A stretch of DNA of 36,020 nt, taken from Thermomicrobiales bacterium. GTDB taxonomy: Bacteria; Chloroflexota; Chloroflexia; Thermomicrobiales; UBA6265. Shown in pieces: positions 14,439 to 22,475 of the stretch. The stretch's first letter is position 1. Every line of letters starts with the position of its first letter. Location of the stretch: assembly GCA_030446955.1 (NCBI GenBank), contig JAUJMG010000004.1, forward strand, positions 1,393 to 37,412, read 5' to 3'. Made by a program: the position numbers and the translations under genes. The notes below the pieces were generated by a model. The model was not told where the DNA came from, ran no database searches, and saw nothing but the letters and a program-made list of their open reading frames with translations.

Positions 14439-16346
14439 TTACCCCGCTTGCCCCGCTCGCCCCCTGATCCCTCCGCGGCCTCCTTGGCCTGGCTCGGCGG
14501 CCGCGCCTGGGAGCCCACTCTGGTCCCGCTCCGGGTCCAGAGCAGTGCCTGAAATCGTTGGAGATGCCGGGGGAGGTGATGGATTGATAGGGCTCCATTG
14601 CGGCGGCGCGGCCATGCCAGACAGCTGTACGCTGTCATGGTCACGGGGAAAAACCTCGTCGGTGCTCTTGCCAACGACATCGATGATCGTGGAGGGCGTC
14701 CATGTATCGGCGGAGGCGGCGAGCAGTGCCCTCCCGTCGGGTGACCAGGTCAGGTGACCGGCGAGTGGCCCGGGAGCGTCGATCCAGATCTCACCGGTCC
14801 CCAGGGTGCGAATGCGTACCTGTATCCCATTCTCCACGTAGGCGAAGCTTGTGCCGTCGGGGGACCAGGCCGGCATTTCCGCGTCCGTGTCATTAGCGCT
14901 CACCGGCGTCAAATCGCCCGTGCTGAGATCCAGGAGGTGGACGGAAGAGAGCTCCGAGCCATACCCCGCGTTCGCCTGGAGGGCTAGCACGAGGAGCCGT
15001 TCTCCCACCGGCGACCATGCCAGCCGAAAGGCGTCCGGCAGACGCCCGCTGGTGACGCTGTGTGTCTCGCCAGTGGCAAGCGTCATCACTTGCACGTCGC
15101 CATCGCCGAACCGCGCTCCACGCCCCGAGTCCTCGTCAACCTCGGTCCGGTCGAGGCCACGACTGACAAAGGCGAGCCGGTCTCCGCCTGGCGACCAGGT
15201 AGGTGGACCGGCATAGGCGAATCGGCCGCCAGTTAGGTCCGTCTCGATCCCCGTGCTGGTGTCCACCACCCGGGCGCTGATCCTGCCCTCGAACAGGTTT
15301 TCATCAAACGCGGCGAGACTTGAGTAGGCAATCTTGGTGCCGTCCGGGCTCCAGGCCGGCCACCAGCGCAGCAGGACCCGATCGGCGAACTTGGTCAGAC
15401 CGGTGCCATCGCTGCCAACGACGTAGAGTGCCCCGGCGAGCGAGGAGGGATCGGTCCGATCAGCGGCGACGAAGGCAATCCGACTGCGATCGGGACTCCA
15501 GACGGGCCAGGCGGCAAAGCCCGTGCTGGCGAGGAGCCGCTCATCGTTGCCGTCAGGTCCGGCCAGGTAGACAGAGCCGTCACGCGTGAAGACGATGGGC
15601 GCATGCTCACGTCGAATCGCCGCCAGGCGGTCAACGAGGGCATCATCGGGGGCGACGGCAACAAGGGCTGCAAGGGCTCGCTCCGCCCCGAGCCAGTCCC
15701 GCTGGGCCTCAGCGACGTCCACCCGGCGCCGGAGATCGGCGTCGCGGCCCGCTCGTGCCTGCTCCAATAAGGTTCGGGCTTCCTGGTCTGCGGGAAGGTC
15801 CCGGGCCACCGGCGTCAGGAGCGTGATCGCCTCGTCATAACGCTGCGCGTCCAGCGCCGCCCGCCCTTGCCGAACCGCGTCTTGGTATGGAGCGAGGATG
15901 TCCGCTCTCCGCGCTTCGGCGTCGCGATAGCCGGCGGCGCTGGCATACGCGGCAAGCGCGACGGCGGGATGGCCCGTTGCCGCTGCTTCATCGGCGCACG
16001 CGTACCAGCGGGCTCGCTCCGCCTGCTCCGCCCGGTACTCCGCTCCGAAGGCGGCACTCACCCCCAGAAGCATCACCAGCGTCGCGGCGTAGAGCGCGCG
16101 GAGGCGCCTTCCGCCCCTCGGCGTTCGGTGGCTCCTCTGTCGTTGCCGTTGCCGTTGCGCGTCGCCGCCTGGCAGGACCCCGACGACATCGCGACGAGCG
16201 CCGTCAGTCCCCGCACTAGCAGAGGGCGCGCTGCTGACCGCCCGCCAGGATGGGCGGCCGTGTCCAACCGTCGGGAACGGCAAGGCGCAGTTCACGCAGC
16301 GGTCAGTGAGAGATGAGTTCGCGGTGCCGCAAGCGGTGCAGAACAT
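14439..16346 (-). CDS. Membrane-anchored zinc-ribbon protein with WD40-like (PD40/TolB) beta-propeller
   Basis: A 635-residue modular protein. Residues 3-20 form a zinc ribbon (Cys3, Cys6, Cys17, Cys20: FCTACG and RCVNC). A basic linker leads to one transmembrane helix (about 83-102, ALYAATLVMLLGVSAAFGAE). Residues 110-245 are Ala-rich helical repeats with TPR-like character. From about 250 a propeller is marked by seven WSP motifs (WSPDRSRIAFVA, WSPDGTKIAYSS, WSPGGDRLAFVS, WSPVGERL, WSPDGTSFAYVE, WSPDGRALL, WSPIN). The tail is Gly/Pro-rich. The layout suggests a cytoplasmic ribbon and an external propeller binding a protein or glycan. The ATG at 16346 has a GAGG site. It lies downstream of the BY-kinase on the same strand; a link to polysaccharide export is inference. 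Confidence 0.8.
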   Translation of the reverse strand: MFCTACGTANSSLTDRCVNCALPFPTVGHGRPSWRAVSSAPSASAGTDGARRDVVGVLPGGDAQRQRQRQRSHRTPRGGRRLRALYAATLVMLLGVSAAFGAEYRAEQAERARWYACADEAAATGHPAVALAAYASAAGYRDAEARRADILAPYQDAVRQGRAALDAQRYDEAITLLTPVARDLPADQEARTLLEQARAGRDADLRRRVDVAEAQRDWLGAERALAALVAVAPDDALVDRLAAIRREHAPIVFTRDGSVYLAGPDGNDERLLASTGFAAWPVWSPDRSRIAFVAADRTDPSSLAGALYVVGSDGTGLTKFADRVLLRWWPAWSPDGTKIAYSSLAAFDENLFEGRISARVVDTSTGIETDLTGGRFAYAGPPTWSPGGDRLAFVSRGLDRTEVDEDSGRGARFGDGDVQVMTLATGETHSVTSGRLPDAFRLAWSPVGERLLVLALQANAGYGSELSSVHLLDLSTGDLTPVSANDTDAEMPAWSPDGTSFAYVENGIQVRIRTLGTGEIWIDAPGPLAGHLTWSPDGRALLAASADTWTPSTIIDVVGKSTDEVFPRDHDSVQLSGMAAPPQWSPINPSPPPASPTISGTALDPERDQSGLPGAAAEPGQGGRGGIRGRAGQAG

Positions 16347-16463
16347 TGGCCGCCTCGACTGATCAGGGCGGAGCGCGATGATCGGCCAGTAGCCTATCGT
16401 ATCACTGCGGTTCCAGTGCCCGCGGCTTCCATCCCGGCGTTGGGAGCAAGCGCCGCTTGCGGC

Positions 16464-17381
16464 TCAGCGGGCGGGATGGGACGGTGGTAACCCTGCGTTC
16501 ACCACCGCCGGCTTGATCAGGGCACTGGGTGGTTCGGAGGCAACCTCGTCACCGCGTGGTCCGTCGTACCCTGGGTAGCCATACGTTTGTCCGTCCCGAG
16601 CGCTTTGTTGGTTGAGTACCGCGCCCACGACACGGGCAGAGCCGTGGTGCAAGGCACCAACGGCTCGACGCAGTGCCTCGGTTCGGGTGCGCCCGGCCTG
16701 GCAGACGAGAATGACGCCATCGGCGCCGGTCGCCACGACAAGCGGGTCACTGACGGCGAGGATCGGCGGGGTATCGATGAGCACGATGTCTGCCGTCCGG
16801 GCGATCTCCGTCACAAGAAGGCGAAATCGATCCAGGCTGAGCAAATCGGCCGGGTTCGGGGGGAGGGGACCGCTCGGGATCAGCGCCAGGTGCGTATCGA
16901 CCATCACCTTGAGGTCCTCCCACGGCGGCGCTTCACGGTGGGTGAGCAGAGTCGTCAGTCCACGGTCGTTGCGGACGCCGAAGATCCGGTGTTGATTGGG
17001 CCGGCGGAGGTCGGCGTCGATGATCACCGTCGCGAGCCCAGCCTGGGCCATCGCCACGCCGAGGTTGGCGGTGACGGTGCTCTTACCCTCCCCGGGACCA
17101 GGGCTCGTGAGACAGAGGCTGTCAATCTCCTTGGTCGCTGCGGCGAACTCAATGTTGGTCCTTAACAAGCGGATTGACTCCGCTTGGGAGGAGACGGGCT
17201 GCTCCCGCAGAAAGAGTTGGTTCCCATTCCCGCGCACCTTCGGCAGGGTTCCGATAGCAGCTAGAAGCGGCGCCCCGATCAGGGCCGGAAAATCCGTATC
17301 GGCCCTGACTGTGTTGTCTAGGAATTCCAGGGCCGCCATCGATCCGGCGCCGAGGAGAAGCCCGGCTAAGGCCGCCAGCAC
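16464..17381 (-). CDS. BY-kinase domain, downstream part of a TGA-split Wzz/BY-kinase
   Basis: The 305-residue segment starts with a hydrophobic helix (LAALAGLLLGAGSMAALEFL), the second helix of Wzz-type proteins, followed by a bacterial tyrosine kinase. Walker A is SPGPGEGKST (Lys100), Walker A' is VIIDADLRRP and Walker B is VLIDTPP. A short tyrosine cluster (TYGYPGYDG) near the C-terminus is the likely autophosphorylation site. Such kinases control polymerisation and export of capsule or EPS. It is in the same frame as the Wzz-domain gene upstream, separated only by one TGA and 16 sense codons. The GTG at 17381 has no ribosome binding site, so independent translation is doubtful. If the TGA is a mutation or read error, the true product runs from 18125 to 16464 (553 residues). 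Confidence 0.8.
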   Translation of the reverse strand: MLAALAGLLLGAGSMAALEFLDNTVRADTDFPALIGAPLLAAIGTLPKVRGNGNQLFLREQPVSSQAESIRLLRTNIEFAAATKEIDSLCLTSPGPGEGKSTVTANLGVAMAQAGLATVIIDADLRRPNQHRIFGVRNDRGLTTLLTHREAPPWEDLKVMVDTHLALIPSGPLPPNPADLLSLDRFRLLVTEIARTADIVLIDTPPILAVSDPLVVATGADGVILVCQAGRTRTEALRRAVGALHHGSARVVGAVLNQQSARDGQTYGYPGYDGPRGDEVASEPPSALIKPAVVNAGLPPSHPAR

Positions 17382-17429
17382 CGTGAAGAAGGGGACCCGC
17401 GGCGCATAGGGCTCATCGGGCGGGGCCGC

Positions 17430-17432
17430 TCA
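17430..17432 (-). other. In-frame TGA splitting the Wzz/BY-kinase reading frame
   Basis: Minus-strand codons read VTVAE-TGA-AAPPDEPYAPRV and continue unbroken into the kinase. In homologues this position usually continues as a V-x-E-x-A-x-x-P linker, often with arginine or proline after the glutamate. A single C-to-T change from CGA would create this stop. Confidence 0.85.
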
Positions 17433-18125
17433 CTCGGCGACAGTGACCCGGGCCTGCGCGGCGGCGTTGCTCAGGTCGATCTCATTGAGTGTCAGCAACA
17501 GATCATCGGAGCGTGCCTGGAGCCGCGCCAGGCTGTCCCGGAGCGCGGGGAGCTGCGCCCGGGCCTCGGGGTCAGTTGGGGCCGCCGCGCTGAGATCCGC
17601 AATCTGCCGCTCAACCTCAGTGACGCGGCTCTGGGTATCTCTGATCTGGGCCGAAATCGCTTCACGCGGCTCGCTGCTGAGCTGTGCGGCTTGCTGAGCG
17701 ATAAAGACGTTGAACTGCTCCGCGATTGCGTTCGCGATCGCCGCTGCCCGATTCGGCTGGGTGTCCGAGACCCAGACCGTGATCAATTGTGTCTCCCGTC
17801 CGGCGCGCGCTGAGACGTTGCCCTGCAACTCCTCAACACGGTACGGCAGCCGAAGCTGATCGATCACCGGCTGGAGCACATCCCGGGTCGTCAGAAGTTC
17901 CTCGTACGTTGCCGCGAGACTCTGGCTTCCTCGGATCGCGTTGAAGTCCCACGAGTCGGAGCCGCTCTGTCCGGCGTTGATGAAGAGCCGGGCGCTGGCC
18001 GCGTAGACGGGTTGCTGCTGAGAACTAACCCAGAAAGCGCAGCCCGCCGACGCCACCGCCAACAGCAGGGGCAGCCACCACCAACGGCGAGCCATCCGCA
18101 CGAGTTGCTGGGGACCGATCTCCAA
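17430..18125 (-). CDS. Wzz-type chain-length determinant domain, upstream part of the split Wzz/BY-kinase
   Basis: About 231 residues. One transmembrane helix follows a basic tryptophan cluster (ARRWWWLPLLLAVASAGCAFWV). The Wzz periplasmic-type domain comes next (YAASARLFINAG, SLAATYEELLTTRDVL, VSDTQPNRAAAIANAIAEQF) with a long coiled coil (about 150-225). It ends at a TGA before the second helix expected in this family. I chose a TTG at 18125 because GGAGG sits six bases before it; the frame is open to 18248 but that segment looks non-coding. It helps set polysaccharide chain length and activates the kinase domain. As annotated it lacks the second helix and the kinase. Confidence 0.75.
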   Translation of the reverse strand: MEIGPQQLVRMARRWWWLPLLLAVASAGCAFWVSSQQQPVYAASARLFINAGQSGSDSWDFNAIRGSQSLAATYEELLTTRDVLQPVIDQLRLPYRVEELQGNVSARAGRETQLITVWVSDTQPNRAAAIANAIAEQFNVFIAQQAAQLSSEPREAISAQIRDTQSRVTEVERQIADLSAAAPTDPEARAQLPALRDSLARLQARSDDLLLTLNEIDLSNAAAQARVTVAE

Positions 18126-18272
18126 CTGGAACCTCCAGCCGATGCTCGGGAGCGCAGTCCTATCCCTCAGGGCGGGCCAGGGGACCCGGGGATAAAAACG
18201 CGAGAAGGCAACAGTGTACTGCCACTTCGCAGCGGTCGCTGGGCCCAAACTGAGAAAAGGGTCGGGGCCGCC

Positions 18273-19382
18273 TCACCATCCGGCGGAGTAGCTCGCGAGA
18301 CTCTCCCGATAGACGCCGAGGGTGCGCTGGAACATGCGATCGAAGGTGAATGCGGCTTCGTACCGGCGACGACCTGCCACGCCCATCTCCTGGCGGCGCG
18401 CGGCGTTGCCGGCCAAGGCGACCAGTCTCTCCCGAACCGCAGCCACGTCGCCCCGCGGTACGACGTATCCGGTCACGCCTTCCTCCACCGCCTCCGCTGC
18501 CCCGCCCACATCTGATACCACCACTGGAAGGCCGGCGCGCATCGCTTCCAGCGTGGAGCGTGGGAACCCTTCCCAGTGGGAGATCAGGGCGAAGACCTGC
18601 GCCCGTGCCAGCACCTCCGCCACGTCGCTCCGCTCGCCCAGAAAGCGGACCCGGTCAGCCACGCCGACCTCGTGAGCGAGAGCGCGCACCGTTGCTCCGC
18701 TCGGCCCGCCCCCGACCAGGTCCAGGTGCACACCGTCGATGTCGCGGAGCGCCCGGAGCAGCGTGGCATGGTCCTTCTGCCGATCCATGCGGGCCACCAT
18801 CGCGATGCGGACCGGGTCTCCGGCCCCGGGCCGTGCCCTCAGGCTGGCGCACACATCCGGCATCCCGTTGTGGATGGTTACCAGTTGATCTGGTGCCATC
18901 CCGGCCGCGACGCCGATGCGTCGATCATGCTCGGAGACGCAGACGATCGTGGCCGCAAGTGGCGCCGCTGCCCGTTCCAGCAGCCGGTAGGCCGTCCGCT
19001 GTGGCTCGCGGACCCCATGGGTGAAGGCCCAGCCGTGGGCCGTGAAGAGACACGGGACGCCGGTCGCCTTGCCCGCCAATCGTCCGAGCCAACCGGCCTT
19101 GCTGGAGTGGGTGCTGATGAGGTCCGGCCGGAAGGCTCGAATGGCTCCCCGGAGCGCGACGAACGCGCGCGCATCTCGGCCGGGTCGAATCTCCCGGCCG
19201 AGATGCCGGCAGGCCAGGGTGCGGACCCCAGCAGCGGTCAGGGCGTCCGTGTAGGGGCCGGCTTCTCCAGTGATAACCAGCGGCTCGTGCCCATCCTCGA
19301 CCAACCGCCTTGCCAGGTCTCGCACGTGAATCTGGGCACCGCCGATGGTATCCGATCGGGTGATCAGGAACGCGATCTTCAT
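18273..19382 (-). CDS. GT4-family glycosyltransferase
   Basis: A 369-residue GT-B enzyme. The N-terminal domain has the glycine-rich acceptor-side loop DTIGGAQIHVRDLA and the STHSSKAGWLGR segment. The C-terminal nucleotide-sugar domain has VARMDRQKDHATLL, a LVGGGP turn and the retaining EX7E motif, with Glu271 and Glu279 in EGFPRSTLEA. It resembles EPS/capsule transferases of the RfaB/CapM type and would add one sugar to a lipid-linked unit at the inner face of the membrane. Donor and acceptor cannot be told. The ATG at 19382 has a GGGAAGG site. It lies upstream of the Wzz gene with a 147-bp gap. Confidence 0.9.
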   Translation of the reverse strand: MKIAFLITRSDTIGGAQIHVRDLARRLVEDGHEPLVITGEAGPYTDALTAAGVRTLACRHLGREIRPGRDARAFVALRGAIRAFRPDLISTHSSKAGWLGRLAGKATGVPCLFTAHGWAFTHGVREPQRTAYRLLERAAAPLAATIVCVSEHDRRIGVAAGMAPDQLVTIHNGMPDVCASLRARPGAGDPVRIAMVARMDRQKDHATLLRALRDIDGVHLDLVGGGPSGATVRALAHEVGVADRVRFLGERSDVAEVLARAQVFALISHWEGFPRSTLEAMRAGLPVVVSDVGGAAEAVEEGVTGYVVPRGDVAAVRERLVALAGNAARRQEMGVAGRRRYEAAFTFDRMFQRTLGVYRESLASYSAGW

Positions 19383-19630
19383 GCCGCCTTCCCTTCGGCT
19401 ATCTCACCCTGTCCGTCCGCGCCGCTTAGGCTCCTCCGTCCACCTGGTGCCTGGCATTGCTGTCCAGGTGTGATTTGCTTGCTACCCTTGGCGCCGCGTG
19501 GCCCCCGCCGTTCCGCACTCTAATACTCCTCCCCGCGGCAGGATCGGACGTCGACTGGGGTACCCCCCGCACGTTCGCGGTTGACTGCGGCGGGGGTAGC
19601 GCGTCGGGGATAGGGGAAAGGAGCGCTTCG

Positions 19631-20167
19631 GTGGTTCAGGTGTGGCGGAAGGTTGGCCGGAACGTCGACATCATCGGCCGCGACACGTTCGTCAACGCGA
19701 TGGCCGGCGCCGTCTTCATGCCCTACCCGTTGCGCTACGCGATTTACCGCCTCTACGGGGTTCAGACGCAGACGGCCCGCATTCGGGCACGTTGCTGGTT
19801 CAACGGGTCCAACGTCAGCATCGGCCGCGGGTCGTTCGTCAATTACGGCTGCTTCTTCGACGCCCGGGCGCGCATCGAGATCGGCACCCGCTGCAGCATC
19901 GCGATGGAGGTCATGTTCTGCACGTCGTCGTACATCATCGGCGGTGCGGAGCACCGGGCCGAAACTGGCGTCGGATATCCGATCACGGTCGGGGATGGCT
20001 GCTGGATCGGGGCGCGTGCTCTGATCCTGCCCGGTGTCACGATCGGCGATGGCTGCGCCATCGCTGCCGGGTCGGTCGTGACGAAGGACTGCGAGCCCCA
20101 CGGCCTCTACGCGGGCGTCCCCAGCAAGCGCATCCGTGACCTGCCAACGGCGTCGCCCCATCTCTAG
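19631..20167 (+). CDS. Left-handed beta-helix acyltransferase (WcaF/Maa-like)
   Basis: About 178 residues. After an N-terminal helical part the hexapeptide repeats begin (ARIRARCWFNGSNVSIGRGS, VNYGCFFDARARIEIGTRC) and end with the family signature ITVGDGCWIGARALILPGVT, then IGDGCAIAAGSVVTKD and YAGVPSKRI. These proteins O-acetylate sugars using acetyl-CoA as trimers. It probably decorates the polysaccharide. It is the only plus-strand gene in the locus, and its stop overlaps the stop of the convergent GT4 gene. The GTG at 19631 has an AAAGGAG site; the frame is open upstream to 19457. A CACCTGG/CCAGGTG inverted repeat lies at 19441-19447/19464-19470. Confidence 0.88.
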   Translation: MVQVWRKVGRNVDIIGRDTFVNAMAGAVFMPYPLRYAIYRLYGVQTQTARIRARCWFNGSNVSIGRGSFVNYGCFFDARARIEIGTRCSIAMEVMFCTSSYIIGGAEHRAETGVGYPITVGDGCWIGARALILPGVTIGDGCAIAAGSVVTKDCEPHGLYAGVPSKRIRDLPTASPHL

Positions 20168-21351
20168 GCCGACCCTGCCGCGGCCTCGCGGAGGAGTCCG
20201 GCCAGCCTCGCCGCGGCGACCTGGAGGCAGTAAGACCGCTCGACCCGGTCCCGGCCTGCCGCTCCCATCCGCCGTCGCAGTTCCGGATCCGACCGCAGGG
20301 CGCCGAGTGCCCCAATCCACTCCTCCGAGGTCGTCGCCTTGAACCCGTTCACCCCGGGCTCGATCAGGTCGTCGTTGACCCCAACTGGGGAGCCCACGAC
20401 TGGGCGCCCGCAGGCCATGTACTGGATCAGCTTGAAGCCGCACTTGCCGCGCTCAAAGGGAGAGTCCGGCAGCGGCATGATCCCGACATCAATGCCCTGC
20501 AGGTCCGCAACCTCCGTCGCCGCAGACCATGCCCGGACCTCAACCGGCACCCGCCAGCCCAGGTCACCGGAGCCAATGGCCACCAACCGGGTCGTGCCGC
20601 CCGCCCAGAACGTTTCCAGCGGGCCACGGATCGTCTCCAGGTGCTGCCGGGCGGTCACGGGGGTGCCGATCCAGCCGATCGTGAAGGTCCCATTATTCGT
20701 GGCCGGAACCGGCGGGTACCGCTCCAGATCGACGACGGTCGGCAGGATCGCCACCCGCCTCGCCCCAGCCGCCTCGGCTCGGGCCGCGAGGTAGCCGTTG
20801 CCTGCGATCACCAGCGCCGCGCCTCGCATCACCCGGTCGATCTTCCTCCCGAGCAGCGCCCGCACCGCCCATGAGGGGTGCTGGTCGTACCGGTGGAAGA
20901 GGGCATCGTCGTAGTCGACCACGTAGGGCGCCCCAGTCGCGAGGAGGGAGGCTTCAATCCCGCTCGGTAACCAAGGAAGTGCCTCTTTCTCCAGCCAGAC
21001 AAGGTCGAACCGCCGCGATCGGAGCAACTGTCCCAGCCGCCGCCCGTAGGCTGCGGCGACGCTCCGGCGCGACACCCCTTTGCCGGCGTAGCGGGCCCGC
21101 AGGTAGGTGTCACCCAGCAGGGGCACGGCTTGGACCTCAAAACCCTGCCCCTGCAGATAGGGAAGGAATTGGTAGGAGCGGTAACGGCTGCTCGCGCCCA
21201 TCGGCCCGTAGCGCGTCAGCAGGAGGACCCTCGGTCCAACCGCCGCCCGATGCGAACACGACTCCCCACGCCCTCGCCCGGGGAGAGGGGGCAGGGGATG
21301 AGGATTGCACGTTCGGTGACCACCACAACGTTCAATCAGAGTTCGCATCAT
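20164..21351 (-). CDS. GT4-like glycosyltransferase with repeat-derived N-terminal extension
   Basis: A 395-residue GT-B protein. The recognisable enzyme starts near residue 40 (PRVLLLTRYGPMGASSRYR). It continues with YVVDYDDALFHRY, a nucleotide-sugar domain with IGWIGTPVTARQHLE, then DVGIMPLPDSPFERGKCGFK and YMACGRPVVGSPVGVN. The EX7E motif is not obvious; the GKCGFKLIQYMACG helix occupies that place. The first 40 residues include a translation of a GC-rich palindromic repeat (residues 16-32, HPLPPLPGRGRGE) absent from the family. The ATG at 21351 overlaps the upstream stop as ATGA, which supports that start through coupling. Its stop overlaps that of the convergent acetyltransferase gene. 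The likely role is sugar addition in the EPS unit. Confidence 0.85.
   Translation of the reverse strand: MMRTLIERCGGHRTCNPHPLPPLPGRGRGESCSHRAAVGPRVLLLTRYGPMGASSRYRSYQFLPYLQGQGFEVQAVPLLGDTYLRARYAGKGVSRRSVAAAYGRRLGQLLRSRRFDLVWLEKEALPWLPSGIEASLLATGAPYVVDYDDALFHRYDQHPSWAVRALLGRKIDRVMRGAALVIAGNGYLAARAEAAGARRVAILPTVVDLERYPPVPATNNGTFTIGWIGTPVTARQHLETIRGPLETFWAGGTTRLVAIGSGDLGWRVPVEVRAWSAATEVADLQGIDVGIMPLPDSPFERGKCGFKLIQYMACGRPVVGSPVGVNDDLIEPGVNGFKATTSEEWIGALGALRSDPELRRRMGAAGRDRVERSYCLQVAAARLAGLLREAAAGSA
21262..21304. repeat. GC-rich palindromic repeat inside the GT4 5' end
   Basis: The segment is a purine-rich/pyrimidine-rich mosaic with CTCCCC at 21262-21267 pairing with GGGGAG at 21280-21285, followed by a GAGGGGGCAGGGGATGAGG tract. 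It resembles intergenic mosaic repeats that I recall from several Chloroflexota genomes. Here it lies in frame within the coding region of a glycosyltransferase. Confidence 0.4.
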
Positions 21352-22301
21352 TCCGATCCGTCACCTTGCTGGACGAGCGGACGCGAAATAGCGCCCCAGA
21401 GCATCGCGTACCCCTGCAGCGTCTCCTTCGCGCTGCACGGTGAGCGCCGGGCCGCGGCCAGCCCAAGGCGACTCAGCGGCTCTAACAGAAGTGTCCCCAG
21501 CGCCAACCCGACGGCGGACGGCCGCCCAAAGTGCTTGAAGCCGTACCGGATGCGGCTCTGCAAGGAGTAACAGAGCCGCATTGCCTTCACCTGCTCCGAG
21601 GAGCCGCCACCGCGGTGCACCGCCCGTGCCTCGGCAAGGTAGTAAGACGACCACCCGGCGCGCGCCGCCCGGTAGGAGAAGTCCACCTCCTCGAAGTAGA
21701 CGAAGAACCTTTCGTCGAACCCGCTCAGTTGCTCAAAGAGGGACCTCCGGATCAGGAAGAAGGCTCCGATCACCTGATCGACGCAACGGCTCTCCCCGTG
21801 GTCCCACTCCGTCATCGCATGGTTGGGGAAGACCCCCGGCAGCCAGCGCGTCAGCCCCAGCATCTTGCCGACGAACATCCTAAGGGTCGGGAACCGGGCG
21901 CAACTGCGGTCGACCAGGCCGCTTTCGTCCACGAGTTGGATGCCGCAGATTCCGATTCGGGCGTTGGCCGGCTCCACCATGAACCGGATTGGCCTGGTGA
22001 GCGAATCAGGATAGAGCCGGACATCCGGATTGAGGAACAGCAGGTAATCTGCGTCACTCTCCCTGGCGCCCTGGTTGCAGGCGGCGGCGAAGCCTCGGTT
22101 CTCCCGGTTACAGATCAGCGTGAGCGGGAGCGGAAAATCCCCCAATCCTTCCGCCGACCCGTCCCGAGATCCGTTATCCACGACGACCACGCGGTTGAGC
22201 GCGAAGCTGTGCCGTGTTGCCGCGGCAATCGAGGCGAGGCAGTCCCGCAACTGGTCCCCGGTGTTCCAGTTGACGATCACGATGTCCAGGGAGAGAGTCA
22301 T
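21348..22301 (-). CDS. GT2-family glycosyltransferase (rhamnosyltransferase-like)
   Basis: A 317-residue GT-A enzyme of the WbbL/RfbF type. Signatures are DIVIVNWNTGDQLRDCL, VVVVDNGSRDGSAE, the NRENRGFAAACNQGA segment, LLFLNPDVRLY in the DxD position, and the FDERFFVYFEEVDFSYRA region with its acidic catalytic residues. Members of this clade often transfer L-rhamnose from dTDP-rhamnose, which would fit the rfbB/A/C genes upstream; specificity is inferred. The ATG at 22301 has a CGGAG site. The stop overlaps the next start (ATGA). The 174-bp gap upstream holds a dispersed repeat. Confidence 0.92.
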   Translation of the reverse strand: MTLSLDIVIVNWNTGDQLRDCLASIAAATRHSFALNRVVVVDNGSRDGSAEGLGDFPLPLTLICNRENRGFAAACNQGARESDADYLLFLNPDVRLYPDSLTRPIRFMVEPANARIGICGIQLVDESGLVDRSCARFPTLRMFVGKMLGLTRWLPGVFPNHAMTEWDHGESRCVDQVIGAFFLIRRSLFEQLSGFDERFFVYFEEVDFSYRAARAGWSSYYLAEARAVHRGGGSSEQVKAMRLCYSLQSRIRYGFKHFGRPSAVGLALGTLLLEPLSRLGLAAARRSPCSAKETLQGYAMLWGAISRPLVQQGDGSE

Positions 22302-22331
22302 GCGGAACTCCGTTGTTCGCGTGGCCGCCCG

Positions 22332-22425
22332 TGGCCGGCCGTGCTCAGCCCTAGAGGCCCTTCGTGGGGTGAGCCCGGGGATGCGTCCCCGGGCACGAAG
22401 ACGGATGCCTGGGGGGCGAACAACC
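22332..22425 (-). repeat. Dispersed intergenic repeat, copy B, with perfect hairpin
   Basis: The second copy of the repeat at 14312-14407, in opposite orientation; 65 ungapped bases share 52 identities. It contains a perfect 9-bp stem, 22373-22381 with 22386-22394, around the loop TGCG. It fills the gap between the Wzy-like gene and the GT2 gene inside an otherwise tightly packed operon. Confidence 0.7.
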
Positions 22426-22475
22426 GAGCGGACAGATTTGGTATTAGGATCTCCTCCAGGACTACTCGGCGAGGC

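Noticed and set aside
17430..17432. Selenocysteine at the in-frame TGA
   Set aside because: The position falls in a linker where homologues do not have cysteine, and no clear SECIS-like hairpin follows. A nonsense change or base error is more likely.
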